Of a stretch of 64,000 bases of DNA, positions 1 through 7,896 are shown one piece after another; within the stretch, counting starts at the first letter, position 1; the number at the start of each line of letters is the position of its first letter. The position numbers and the translations under genes are program-made. The stretch is from contig NZ_CP068437.1 in NCBI RefSeq assembly GCF_016757755.1, forward strand, positions 1,612,001 to 1,676,000, in the 5' to 3' direction. Source of the DNA: Shewanella sp. KX20019. GTDB taxonomy: Bacteria; Pseudomonadota; Gammaproteobacteria; Enterobacterales; Shewanellaceae. The notes below the pieces were generated by a model. It did not search any database, had not been told where the DNA came from, and saw nothing but the letters and a program-made list of their open reading frames with translations.

Positions 1-299
1 TCACTATTGATTGTTCGCCTTAAAATACACTCATCATCTAGTTCAAGATCGTGGTCTTCTAACCAGCGCTTTGCCAGTGGAATATCAGATAAGGAAAACC
101 TTGCACTCACTTCTGTTTTAGTTGCACCAGGTCGAATGGTATTAGCGTCGGCGCGATTGCCGAGACATAAACCTAGTGCATCAATAGCAATAGACTTACC
201 CGCACCCGTTTCACCGGTGATACTAGTCATGCCGGCTTTAAAATCGAGTTCCAAAAAACGCACAATAGCAAAATTGTTAATGCTGAGCTGACAAAGCAT
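1..299 (-). CDS. recN: DNA repair protein RecN, N-terminal part (runs off left edge)
   Basis: RecN is the SMC-like ATPase that acts in repair of DNA double-strand breaks during the SOS response. The gene reads leftward from the ATG at 299 and stays open to the window edge, so only about 99 codons are present. The protein begins MLCQLSINNFAIV and carries the Walker A loop GETGAGKS at residues 29-36, followed by a region ending LGNRAD, as in the RecN family. Two LexA boxes sit 22 and 44 bp upstream of the start, which fits its role as one of the most strongly SOS-induced genes in E. coli. The forward-strand open frame over the same bases is a shadow. The identification rests on the N-terminus only, but family and regulation agree. 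Confidence 0.93.
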   Translation of the reverse strand, partial: MLCQLSINNFAIVRFLELDFKAGMTSITGETGAGKSIAIDALGLCLGNRADANTIRPGATKTEVSARFSLSDIPLAKRWLEDHDLELDDECILRRTINS

Positions 300-320
300 A
301 GTGATGTCCTATCCGAAACA

Positions 321-336
321 CTGTATTAATCCACAG
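321..336 (-). promoter_or_regulatory. LexA (SOS) box 1 of recN
   Basis: The sequence CTGTATTAATCCACAG fits the CTG-N10-CAG pattern of the gammaproteobacterial LexA operator. It lies between the recN start (299) and a second box, and next to a TATACT-like -10 hexamer read on the reverse strand at 340-335. LexA bound here would block the promoter. The site is read directly from sequence; function is inferred from the E. coli recN promoter, which also has multiple boxes. Confidence 0.8.
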
Positions 337-342
337 TATATA

Positions 343-358
343 CTGATTTTATATACAG
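343..358 (-). promoter_or_regulatory. LexA (SOS) box 2 of recN
   Basis: CTGATTTTATATACAG also fits CTG-N10-CAG and its start is exactly 22 bp from box 1, about two helical turns, so both dimers would sit on the same face of the DNA. On the reverse strand it reads CTGTATATAAAATCAG, very close to the consensus and to the distal E. coli recN operator. Confidence 0.85.
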
Positions 359-585
359 TACAGTGCCAGTTGATTAATTAATCGATATCGGTACATTGTT
401 AAACGGTAGCTATCGTTTTTACAGGAAATTAAATTCAATTAATACAGTTGCTTGATGCAAGGAGGCAGCTACCTGATAATTTTCAACAAGATTTATGAAA
501 GTATCAATTTGCTATAACGTTAGCATAGAGTCTTGTTGTCGTTGTGGAATAACTGGATGTAAGGGCATTGATAACACATTAAATA

Positions 586-1542
586 CTAATGTAGCAGGTA
601 GGCTTCTAAAAGCGGTAAGCTTATAAAAGTGAGCAGGGTGCCTAGTAATATTCCCTGAGCACTGGTGATCACTTGGATGTGGTAACGCTGTGCTAGCAGG
701 TAGACGCTAGCAGCAGTGGGAAGCGCTGCTAGTATAACGCCCATGGCAATTAATTGTGGATCAATGTTCAGGCCGAGCATGATCAAGTAAGTTATTAAAG
801 GTTGAAAAACCAGTTTGATGATATTGATAGCGCTGATCTCGGTGAGCTGCTTGAGGCTAATAATGTGGCTTGAGGTTTGGTATTGAGCTGACTTTGCCAG
901 CACCATACCAATCGCAAACAGAGCACAAGGGCTTGAAGTCATACCAAGTTGACGGATGATTAGTGCAATACTTTCTGGTAAGGCAACAGTTAACGCTGAT
1001 AGTCCAATCCCCACCATACTACCTACTACAATAGGGTTTTTTATTAAGGCGAGGCTAATGATTATTAATGCTGAACCTTGTTTATTTCGACCTATTATCT
1101 CTAATGACACCAGCGTGATGGCAAAAATTAGCACCGACAATAAACTGGCGATAGCCGCTGCAGCCAATGCTGACTGATTGCCTGGAAACAACATCGCCAT
1201 TAGGGGAATACCAATGAAAGCAGTATTGCCAAAAGTGGCATTCAGCGCTCGCATAGATGCTAGCGCATTTTGTGCTGGACTTAGCCAAAGTGAGATTATA
1301 AATGTTATCACGTAGCTAATTAGCATGGCGCCACTAAAACCGGCAATATAACCCCAGTGCAGAATGTCGTTGATAGGGGTTTGGGCCAAGGTGATTAACA
1401 TAATAGCCGGAAACGCAATATAGTAAACATATTGGTTTAAGACTTGATCTGTTTCAGCGGGCAATAGCTTTGATTTTTGAACAAAGGTGCCTATCAACAT
1501 TATGCCGAATACAGCAAGGAGTGGCGTGATGACTGCTGGCAT
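586..1542 (-). CDS. AEC (auxin efflux carrier) family transporter
   Basis: A 318-residue, very hydrophobic inner-membrane protein with about ten predicted membrane segments, in two halves as in the AEC/bile-acid transporter fold. It begins MPAVITPLLAVFGIMLIGTF and has the conserved N-terminal YVYYIAFPA region and a glycine/proline-rich middle (NPIVVGSMVGIGL) typical of bacterial AEC permeases such as malonate or malate carriers. Substrate cannot be told from sequence. It is transcribed away from a LysR-type regulator gene that starts at 1950, a common regulator/target arrangement, although an inverted-repeat element separates them. It reads toward recN but recN has its own SOS promoter. Confidence 0.85.
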   Translation of the reverse strand: MPAVITPLLAVFGIMLIGTFVQKSKLLPAETDQVLNQYVYYIAFPAIMLITLAQTPINDILHWGYIAGFSGAMLISYVITFIISLWLSPAQNALASMRALNATFGNTAFIGIPLMAMLFPGNQSALAAAAIASLLSVLIFAITLVSLEIIGRNKQGSALIIISLALIKNPIVVGSMVGIGLSALTVALPESIALIIRQLGMTSSPCALFAIGMVLAKSAQYQTSSHIISLKQLTEISAINIIKLVFQPLITYLIMLGLNIDPQLIAMGVILAALPTAASVYLLAQRYHIQVITSAQGILLGTLLTFISLPLLEAYLLH

Positions 1543-1660
1543 ATCATTCTCTAATGGTGGATTTAAAAAACGGGTAAAAGACGCATAAAATTGAGCTAGA
1601 ACATTACCATAGTTGTGCTTTGCTATACTATTGATCTTAGGTCGTAGCCGATCCCCTTTG

Positions 1661-1924
1661 TATACCCATCCTACTTGAAGATGCTCGTTTCAGAGGCGTT
1701 GTGCCAGTTCAATTCTAGGCGCGTTAACGTAGAAATGGTTATTCCCTTTTAAATTAATGCAACAACGAAGTGGGCTTGCACAACGCCTTCTGCGATGCGT
1801 TTTAATGGGCTTGACTCCGTGTTATTGATTTTACTAAGGGAACGACCATTAGTGGTAATCAATGCCTTGATTAAAGCCCATTAAACTCCCACTGAATCCT
1901 GCATCTTCAGGTAAGATGGGGATA
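1661..1924. repeat. Imperfect palindromic inverted-repeat element (MITE-like)
   Basis: A 264-bp noncoding element bounded by 24-bp terminal inverted repeats (1661-1684 and 1901-1924; 21 of 24 positions match, outer end TAT, inner end GAAGATGC). Further inverted pairs are nested inside: AATGGTTATTCCCTT at 1734-1748 against AAGGGAACGACCATT at 1836-1850 (13 of 15 match), GAGGCGTTGTGC near 1693 against a GCACAACGCCTTC copy near 1778, and TTAATGGGCTT near 1802 against AAGCCCATTAA near 1874. A transcript could fold into one long hairpin. No open frame or transposase is present, so it would be non-autonomous. No clear target-site duplication was found. It occupies most of the AEC transporter-LysR intergenic space and ends 25 bp before the LysR start codon. 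Confidence 0.7.
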
Positions 1925-1949
1925 TTTTTAAACGGCAGGATTTATATCG

Positions 1950-2852
1950 ATGAATAGCAATATTGGCTTGGAATTACAGCTGATCTATCAATTTGTCCAT
2001 TTAGTTAATGCGGGTAGTTTTTCCCAAGCAGCTAAAGAGTTAGAGATGCCAATTGCAACGGTAAGCCGCAAACTGACTAAATTGGAAACACAGTTAGATA
2101 AGCAGTTATTAATGCGTAGTACCCGTAAGCTTCGCCTAACGGAAGAGGGGATAGCGCTGTTTCAGCAGTATCAGGCTATTGTCTCTCAGTTTGACAGCAT
2201 CAGAGGTGCAGCGGTGGATAAGCCGGAAGGTACCTTAAGAATAGCTGCTCCTGTATCAATTATTTCGATGATCTTCATACACGCCATTAATGAGTTTTGC
2301 GAAAAGTTCCCCGACATTCAGCTGCATATAGTGCAAAATAATAACGTGATTGACCTAATTGACGAAGGTGTTGATGTTGCAATTGTTGGTGGAACTCAAC
2401 CCGATTCGTCTTGGGTTTCGAGTTCTCTTGGCGTGCTCAATTATGGTTTATTTGCTTCTGCAGACTATATGGCTAAAGCACCTAGCTTGTGCCATCCAAG
2501 TGATTTGGAACAACACGCCTTGATTAAAGTCTGGCCACTATTTAACTGGACACTAAAGCACTCATCAGGGGAGAGTTTTTATTATGATGGGCCGGCCAAA
2601 CTGACATTGAGTGAGTTAAATGGTGCTGTTAGAGCTGCAGTTGATAATGGTGGGGTGTTATACGGTCCAACTCTTTTTGTGAAAAACCAGCTTAAGAGCG
2701 GTCAATTGATGACACTACTACCTGACTGGATTGGCGAGAAAAGGCGGATTTCAATCTTGTACCATCAGCGTAGCCATCAACCTTTGAAGGTAAAGCTATT
2801 TATTGAGTTTATGCAGTCGAAAGCGGAACAGTTGTTTTCAATGGACAGTTAA
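1950..2852 (+). CDS. LysR-family transcriptional regulator
   Basis: A 300-residue DNA-binding regulator of normal LysR length. Residues ~10-68 form the winged helix-turn-helix (FVHLVNAGSFSQAAKELEMP, then TVSRKLTKLE), and residues ~93-290 the effector-binding domain that begins GTLRIAAPVS. The strong divergence from the AEC transporter gene suggests it controls that gene, but the effector is unknown. The ATG at 1950 follows a GGCAGGA ribosome-binding site. The inverted-repeat element ends just upstream, so its outer arm may have replaced or supplied part of the promoter. The protein resembles the CrgA/DsdC-like branch in lacking extra domains; that placement is inference. Confidence 0.92.
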   Translation: MNSNIGLELQLIYQFVHLVNAGSFSQAAKELEMPIATVSRKLTKLETQLDKQLLMRSTRKLRLTEEGIALFQQYQAIVSQFDSIRGAAVDKPEGTLRIAAPVSIISMIFIHAINEFCEKFPDIQLHIVQNNNVIDLIDEGVDVAIVGGTQPDSSWVSSSLGVLNYGLFASADYMAKAPSLCHPSDLEQHALIKVWPLFNWTLKHSSGESFYYDGPAKLTLSELNGAVRAAVDNGGVLYGPTLFVKNQLKSGQLMTLLPDWIGEKRRISILYHQRSHQPLKVKLFIEFMQSKAEQLFSMDS

Positions 2853-2920
2853 ATGCTGGAGATAATAGTGATGAAAAGCTAGAGCCGCTTTGCTGTTAAC
2901 AGAGCGACTCTTGTGCCATT

Positions 2921-3526
2921 TTACTCTACTGGACCGATACCAATATTTGATATGCCGACGGCAACCACTTCTCGGCGGAACTCTTTGACAAAATCGGCTT
3001 TAAGGTGCGGGTGCTCTTCGATGGCTTGCAGAAGTAATTCTTGTACCTCCTTTTCCTCAACCATAACCTCATGGTTAAAGATGTAATCATCTAATTCGGT
3101 TTCATTTGTAAACTCTTGCTCACAGGTCGCTTCAATATAATTAGCTACCGTGGCAGAGGATAGTTTGCTGATATTGGTGATATCTTCTTCAACCTTGCTT
3201 TCTAATGCGCTTAGCAAAGACGTTAAGGCGACCGCTGCATCCATTGCTGGGTAAACACCGTAGACGTCAAAATCAGCAGGCTCTGGCGTATTATCTTCAA
3301 TACGCTCCATCTGTATCTCTAAATTGAGCTTGAGCTTATTGTCATACATAGACTGCCAAAGCAGGTTTAGCAGTGTATCGAGCACCTTGGGATTGCCAAA
3401 TTCACACACTTCAGAAAAAAGCTGATAATTGGGCAGCATGCGCTGACATAGTGCGATAGCAAAAAGTTTCTTTTGCGCTAGCGATAGCCCTTTTAAGCGT
3501 TGAAAAAAGCCCGGTTTATTTGTCAT
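2921..3526 (-). CDS. YjaG/DUF416 family protein
   Basis: A 201-residue soluble, acidic, mostly helical protein recognised as the DUF416 (YjaG) family of gammaproteobacteria: N-terminal LSLAQKKLFAIALCQRMLPNY, a middle DFDVYGVYPAMDAAVAL segment, and an acidic linker. Function is not known. The reading frame overlaps the end of barA by 11 bp (3516-3526), so it is probably translationally coupled to barA and made from the same message. No signal peptide or membrane segment is seen. Confidence 0.85.
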   Translation of the reverse strand: MTNKPGFFQRLKGLSLAQKKLFAIALCQRMLPNYQLFSEVCEFGNPKVLDTLLNLLWQSMYDNKLKLNLEIQMERIEDNTPEPADFDVYGVYPAMDAAVALTSLLSALESKVEEDITNISKLSSATVANYIEATCEQEFTNETELDDYIFNHEVMVEEKEVQELLLQAIEEHPHLKADFVKEFRREVVAVGISNIGIGPVE

Positions 3527-6305
3527 CTTTTATTTCCACTGATAGCTGGGTGATCACTTGATTAGCGGCTGATTCTACCTTAGTTAGCTCATCAAGTAAC
3601 TCAAGGATTTCAGGTTCTATATCTTCTACGGCAACACCACGCTTTAATCCTGACTCTATCTCTTGGCAAAGTTGTTGGGTTGTAGGGACACCACAATAAC
3701 AGCTTGCACCGTGCAGTTTATGGATACAGGTAAGCATGCTTTGCTGATCAAAGCTCGCGAGTGCGCTATTGATATGCTCCAACGTTTCAGGCAGTGATTT
3801 TAATAACATCTTCAGCATATCTATTGCTAAGTCAGGTTTGTTATTGGCCTGGGACAAGCACAGTTCCCAATTTAAGATACGCTGATCAAAATGGGTGAAC
3901 TTAGGTCTGCTTTTCCATTTATGGATCACATCTCTGAGTGCTGCTTCATCAATAGGTTTGGGTAAGTATCCGTCCATACCACTCGATGATATGCGCTCAC
4001 GCTCTTCAGCGATAGCGTGGGCGGTTACCGCTATAATGGGGGTATTGCGATTTGCTGAATTCTGTCTTATCTGTCTAGTGGCACTAATGCCATCAGTGCC
4101 AGGCATCTGAATATCCATAAAAATAAGATCGAAACTGCGCTGCTTTGCAATTGTGACTGCAGCATCACCATTATCGACGATGATCACATGGGTCACTAAC
4201 TCTTTTAGTAGTGTGTCGATAAGCTTTAAATTGGCCGGATTATCGTCAACCGCCAGTACGGTTAAGTTTTCTCTCACCTCGGGAGTGGCTTGCATTGCAA
4301 GCATTGGTAAGGCTTCTGCTTCAAGTGATGACTGCGGATCTATTAAGCTACTCGATAGTTTTTTCTCACCAATAGGCATGGTGAGTTGCTTGTCGATATA
4401 GGGGCGGATTTGTGAAAAGAGCTCTTCACTTTCTACGCAGTTGCTGATCAACATTAAGTAATTAATTTTTTGCTTGGCAACTTTAAGTACATCAATAGCG
4501 TTGCCCCCAGCAGCGATCCCTTTACAACTAAAGAGCCCATAATCAAACAAATGACTTGACTGGGTTACAATAAATTCGAGCTGTTTGCTACTGGCAACAT
4601 TGGTGACTTTAAGCCCCCAGCGCAGCAGCATACGTTCAACGGCATGATGTGATAATGGGTTTGGTTCAAACAATAAAATGCTTTTATTCTTAAGCGTGCC
4701 AATCGGCAAAGTATCGCTGATGGGATATTGGCTTAGATTAAGTGGTAGTGAAAACCAGAAGGTAGAGCCTTGCTGTGGCTCGGAGTTACAGCCTATTTGG
4801 CCGCCCATGCGGTTCACCAAGCGTTTGGTGATTACCAGCCCGAGCCCGGTGCCGCCAAAGCGTCTTGAAATGGATGAATCGGCTTGGCCGAAAGCTTGGA
4901 ATAAAGAGCCCAGTTTTTCAGCATCAATACCAATCCCTGTATCAATAATTTCACTGCGGACATGTACTTTTCCGTCGGCTATCTCTTCGAGTTGCATCTT
5001 AAGCTGCACACTGCCACTGTCGGTAAATTTAATCGCATTGCCCACCAAATTGGTCAGGATTTGGCTAAAACGCATTGCATCGCCAGTTACATCCTCTGGA
5101 ATGCGCGGGTCAACATCGACCACCAACTCAATCTCTTTTTCTTGTGCACTGCTAGATAACATCGTCACGGTTTCTTCGATGACTTCACGTAAAGAGAACG
5201 GCATATTCTCTAACACCATCTTGCCCGCTTCCAGCTTAGAGAAATCCAAAATATCGTTAATGATACTAAGCAGATTTGTTGCACTGCCCTCAATGGTGCG
5301 AATATAGTCTTGCTGACTGGAGTGCAATGGCGTTTTTAACAACTGTTTTGCAAAACCAATAACACCATTGAGTGGAGTACGCAGTTCATGGGACATGTTG
5401 GCTAGGAATTCTGATTTAATTCGACTCGCCTCCAGTGCTCGCTTTTTGGCGATGTCTAGTTCAACGTTTTGGATCTCAATCTGTTCAAGAGTTTCCCGCA
5501 AATCAGATGTGGCTTGGTCAATATTTTGTTGCATCTCATCATGGTATTCGGACAATGATCCTGCCATGGCATTGATGCCGCGTTTGAGTAAGTCTAGCTC
5601 ACCAATGAGGTTGCCTGTTAAACGGGTGTCAAGTTTACCCTCACGAATTTTTGCCACCACTCGTACCATTTCGGTAATGGGTTGGGTGACGTTTTTAACC
5701 AATCTGAATGTAAAGAATAGGTTCAGTTGCACTCCAATAAGTACAATGATGAATGCGGCTACAGCGGCTCGATGTTGTTCAAGCAGCGCATTTTCTCTAT
5801 TGATCAATATCGATATGTAACCGAGCTTAACCGTCTCTATTGAGATTTGGTTGTTATTTTCATCGAAGGTATCGACGGGATTGATGGCGTTGTTTTTAAA
5901 AATAGGGCTGCGCAAAATCATGCTGTCACCAACTTGTTCCAGTTCAGTTCTTAGCATAGAACTGAGCGGTTTGTCGTAACGCATGACTTCATGGTTTTTA
6001 TAATGGTGCGAGGTTACGACAACGCGGTTGTTGACATCAAAAATAGCAATAAATTGCACTAAAGAGGCTTTGTTGAGCTGGGCGGCGGTGATTAAACGCT
6101 TGGTGGTTTCAAAATCTTTACTGTCTAAACCTACCTCAGCGGCAATGGCTAAAGGTTCGATGATATTACTTGCTTGCTCTATGAGTGTTTCTTCAAGTTC
6201 ATAGAATCTATTTATGGTAAAATAACTGCCCAATAAAATACCCACTAAAATAGTCGGAGCTAGCGCCAATACCAGAACCCATGAACGTAGGCTGTACTTG
6301 GTCAT
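3516..6305 (-). CDS. barA: Hybrid sensor histidine kinase BarA
   Basis: BarA is the inner-membrane tripartite kinase that, through the response regulator UvrY/GacA, drives CsrB/CsrC-type small RNAs that sequester CsrA; csrA itself is at 27.9 kb here. Starting at the ATG at 6305 (MTKYSLRSW, matching the E. coli N-terminus; an in-frame ATG at 6323 would add six residues, and neither has a strong ribosome-binding site), the 929 residues show: membrane segment ~10-28, periplasmic sensor part, second membrane segment ~180-200, HAMP, HisKA with His306 in SHELRTPLNG, HATPase with DTGIGI and GTGLGL, a degenerate receiver (~540-640, no acceptor Asp), an intact receiver with Asp731 in FMDIQMP, and an HPt domain with His865 in KLHGASCYCG. 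DUF416 follows with overlap. Confidence 0.93.
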   Translation of the reverse strand: MTKYSLRSWVLVLALAPTILVGILLGSYFTINRFYELEETLIEQASNIIEPLAIAAEVGLDSKDFETTKRLITAAQLNKASLVQFIAIFDVNNRVVVTSHHYKNHEVMRYDKPLSSMLRTELEQVGDSMILRSPIFKNNAINPVDTFDENNNQISIETVKLGYISILINRENALLEQHRAAVAAFIIVLIGVQLNLFFTFRLVKNVTQPITEMVRVVAKIREGKLDTRLTGNLIGELDLLKRGINAMAGSLSEYHDEMQQNIDQATSDLRETLEQIEIQNVELDIAKKRALEASRIKSEFLANMSHELRTPLNGVIGFAKQLLKTPLHSSQQDYIRTIEGSATNLLSIINDILDFSKLEAGKMVLENMPFSLREVIEETVTMLSSSAQEKEIELVVDVDPRIPEDVTGDAMRFSQILTNLVGNAIKFTDSGSVQLKMQLEEIADGKVHVRSEIIDTGIGIDAEKLGSLFQAFGQADSSISRRFGGTGLGLVITKRLVNRMGGQIGCNSEPQQGSTFWFSLPLNLSQYPISDTLPIGTLKNKSILLFEPNPLSHHAVERMLLRWGLKVTNVASSKQLEFIVTQSSHLFDYGLFSCKGIAAGGNAIDVLKVAKQKINYLMLISNCVESEELFSQIRPYIDKQLTMPIGEKKLSSSLIDPQSSLEAEALPMLAMQATPEVRENLTVLAVDDNPANLKLIDTLLKELVTHVIIVDNGDAAVTIAKQRSFDLIFMDIQMPGTDGISATRQIRQNSANRNTPIIAVTAHAIAEERERISSSGMDGYLPKPIDEAALRDVIHKWKSRPKFTHFDQRILNWELCLSQANNKPDLAIDMLKMLLKSLPETLEHINSALASFDQQSMLTCIHKLHGASCYCGVPTTQQLCQEIESGLKRGVAVEDIEPEILELLDELTKVESAANQVITQLSVEIKDDK

Positions 6306-6420
6306 ATTATTGGCTTCATTCATGAGACGTTTGCGTTACCGATAAATATAGTGAGAGTATTCGATAGACTGCCAGTAACAGCCTGTGTTGGCCAGTTTTT
6401 TTATCTATTTAGAGAGTAAA

Positions 6421-7755
6421 ATGGCACAATTTTTTAAAGCAAAACCAAATAGATCTAAACAATTATCCTCTAAATTGTCTTTAGCGGTGACAAAGCTGGA
6501 TCATCTCGGTGCAGGTATTGCTCATCATCAAGGTAAGATAGTGTTTATCAACGGCGCTCTTGCTGGCGAAACCGTGCAAGTACAGCTTACCGAGCAGAAG
6601 AAGAAGTTTTCTAGAGCAAAGCTGTTAAAGGTTGAAAATCCATCAAGCCAGCGGGTCGAGCCCCCGTGCCCGCATTATGAACAATGTGGTGGCTGTGATT
6701 TGCAGCATCTGGATGTTGATGCTCAACGGGCACACAAAGCTAAGGCACTGCAGGAGTTAGTGGCTAAATTTGCTCAAACCCAGGCAAGTGAAGTCTGCGA
6801 CACATTGAGTGACTCCCCGTGGCATTACCGTAGACGAGCCCGTTTAGCGACTTGGTTTGACCGTAACACTAAACATGTCAGTTTAGGCTTTAGAGCAAGT
6901 AGTAGCAGTGATGTCGTAGAGATCCAATCATGTGCTGTACTTGCAAAGCCACTGTCGGCATTAATCCCCGACCTTGCTTATCTACTCAATCAGCTCAGCG
7001 GTAAGAAAGCATTAGGCCATGTAGAGTTGACCCAGGCTGACAACGGCATTTTTGTCGTTCTGCGCATCACCAAAGCTTTATCCGATAAAGATCGTCAGCG
7101 TCTGGCCGCTTTTGGTCAGAGCAATGAGCTTAACCTTGTATTGCAAGACGATGATGCCGCGACTGAGTATCTTAGCGGTAAGGCTGAACAACCATTCTAT
7201 GGCTTTAGTGACAGCAATGTAGAACTTAAGTTTTCAGCAGGTAACTTTATTCAGGTTAATGCGGCGGTTAACCAAGCAATGGTAAAGCAAGCGGTAGATT
7301 GGCTTGACCCTCAAGCTGGTGAACGAGTGCTCGATCTGTTTTGTGGTATCGGCAATTTTAGTCTGCCATTAGCTAAAAATGGCGCTGAAGTGATTGGTGT
7401 AGAAGGGGTGCCGGCAATGGTTGCTCAAGCAGAACTTAATGCACAACATAGCGGTTTAGATAAAGTCTCTTTTTTCCATACCGACTTGAGTGCTGATCTG
7501 TCACAAGAGCCGTGGCTCGGTAAAGTTAATAAAATGCTCATTGATCCAGCCAGAGCAGGAGCCTATGAAAGCATGTTATCGCTAAAGAAGCTCAATCCTA
7601 AAGCCTTGGTCTACGTATCTTGTAACCCTGCAAGTTTAGCGCGTGATAGTGAAGTGATATTGAAGCAAGGTTATAGCCTTAAAAAAATCGCAATGGTGGA
7701 TATGTTTCCACAAACCCACCATTTAGAATCAATGGCGTTATTTGAACGCGATTAA
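6421..7755 (+). CDS. rlmD: 23S rRNA (uracil-1939-C5) methyltransferase RlmD
   Basis: RlmD (RumA) uses SAM to make m5U1939 in 23S rRNA. The start is the ATG at 6421 (MAQFFKAKPN), preceded by AGAGAG; a GTG 36 bp upstream is in frame but lacks a ribosome-binding site. The 444 residues contain an N-terminal TRAM domain (~14-72), the four cysteines of the [4Fe-4S] cluster (Cys83, Cys89, Cys92 in CPHYEQCGGC, and Cys171), the SAM site DLFCGIGNFSLPLA, and the catalytic Cys401 in YVSCNPASLARD. It is divergent from barA and upstream of relA, the same neighbourhood as in E. coli. Confidence 0.96.
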   Translation: MAQFFKAKPNRSKQLSSKLSLAVTKLDHLGAGIAHHQGKIVFINGALAGETVQVQLTEQKKKFSRAKLLKVENPSSQRVEPPCPHYEQCGGCDLQHLDVDAQRAHKAKALQELVAKFAQTQASEVCDTLSDSPWHYRRRARLATWFDRNTKHVSLGFRASSSSDVVEIQSCAVLAKPLSALIPDLAYLLNQLSGKKALGHVELTQADNGIFVVLRITKALSDKDRQRLAAFGQSNELNLVLQDDDAATEYLSGKAEQPFYGFSDSNVELKFSAGNFIQVNAAVNQAMVKQAVDWLDPQAGERVLDLFCGIGNFSLPLAKNGAEVIGVEGVPAMVAQAELNAQHSGLDKVSFFHTDLSADLSQEPWLGKVNKMLIDPARAGAYESMLSLKKLNPKALVYVSCNPASLARDSEVILKQGYSLKKIAMVDMFPQTHHLESMALFERD

Positions 7756-7896
7756 CAGACAATTTTAGTTACGATTGTCAGCGTTTGTTCATTGACAATA
7801 TTCGCTGAATGCTGAAGATAGAGGGTCTGAATTTTAAAAGGTTTGGATTAATATTTTTGGTTTAATCCACCTCGGGATGTAAAGGAATAATAGACG

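Noticed and set aside
7..291. Forward open frame of 94 codons at the left edge
   Set aside because: It is antisense to recN, whose Walker A motif and SOS promoter are clear.
3895..5820. Several forward open frames of 70-209 codons within barA
   Set aside because: They lie antisense to a gene with complete domain structure and contain no recognisable protein features.
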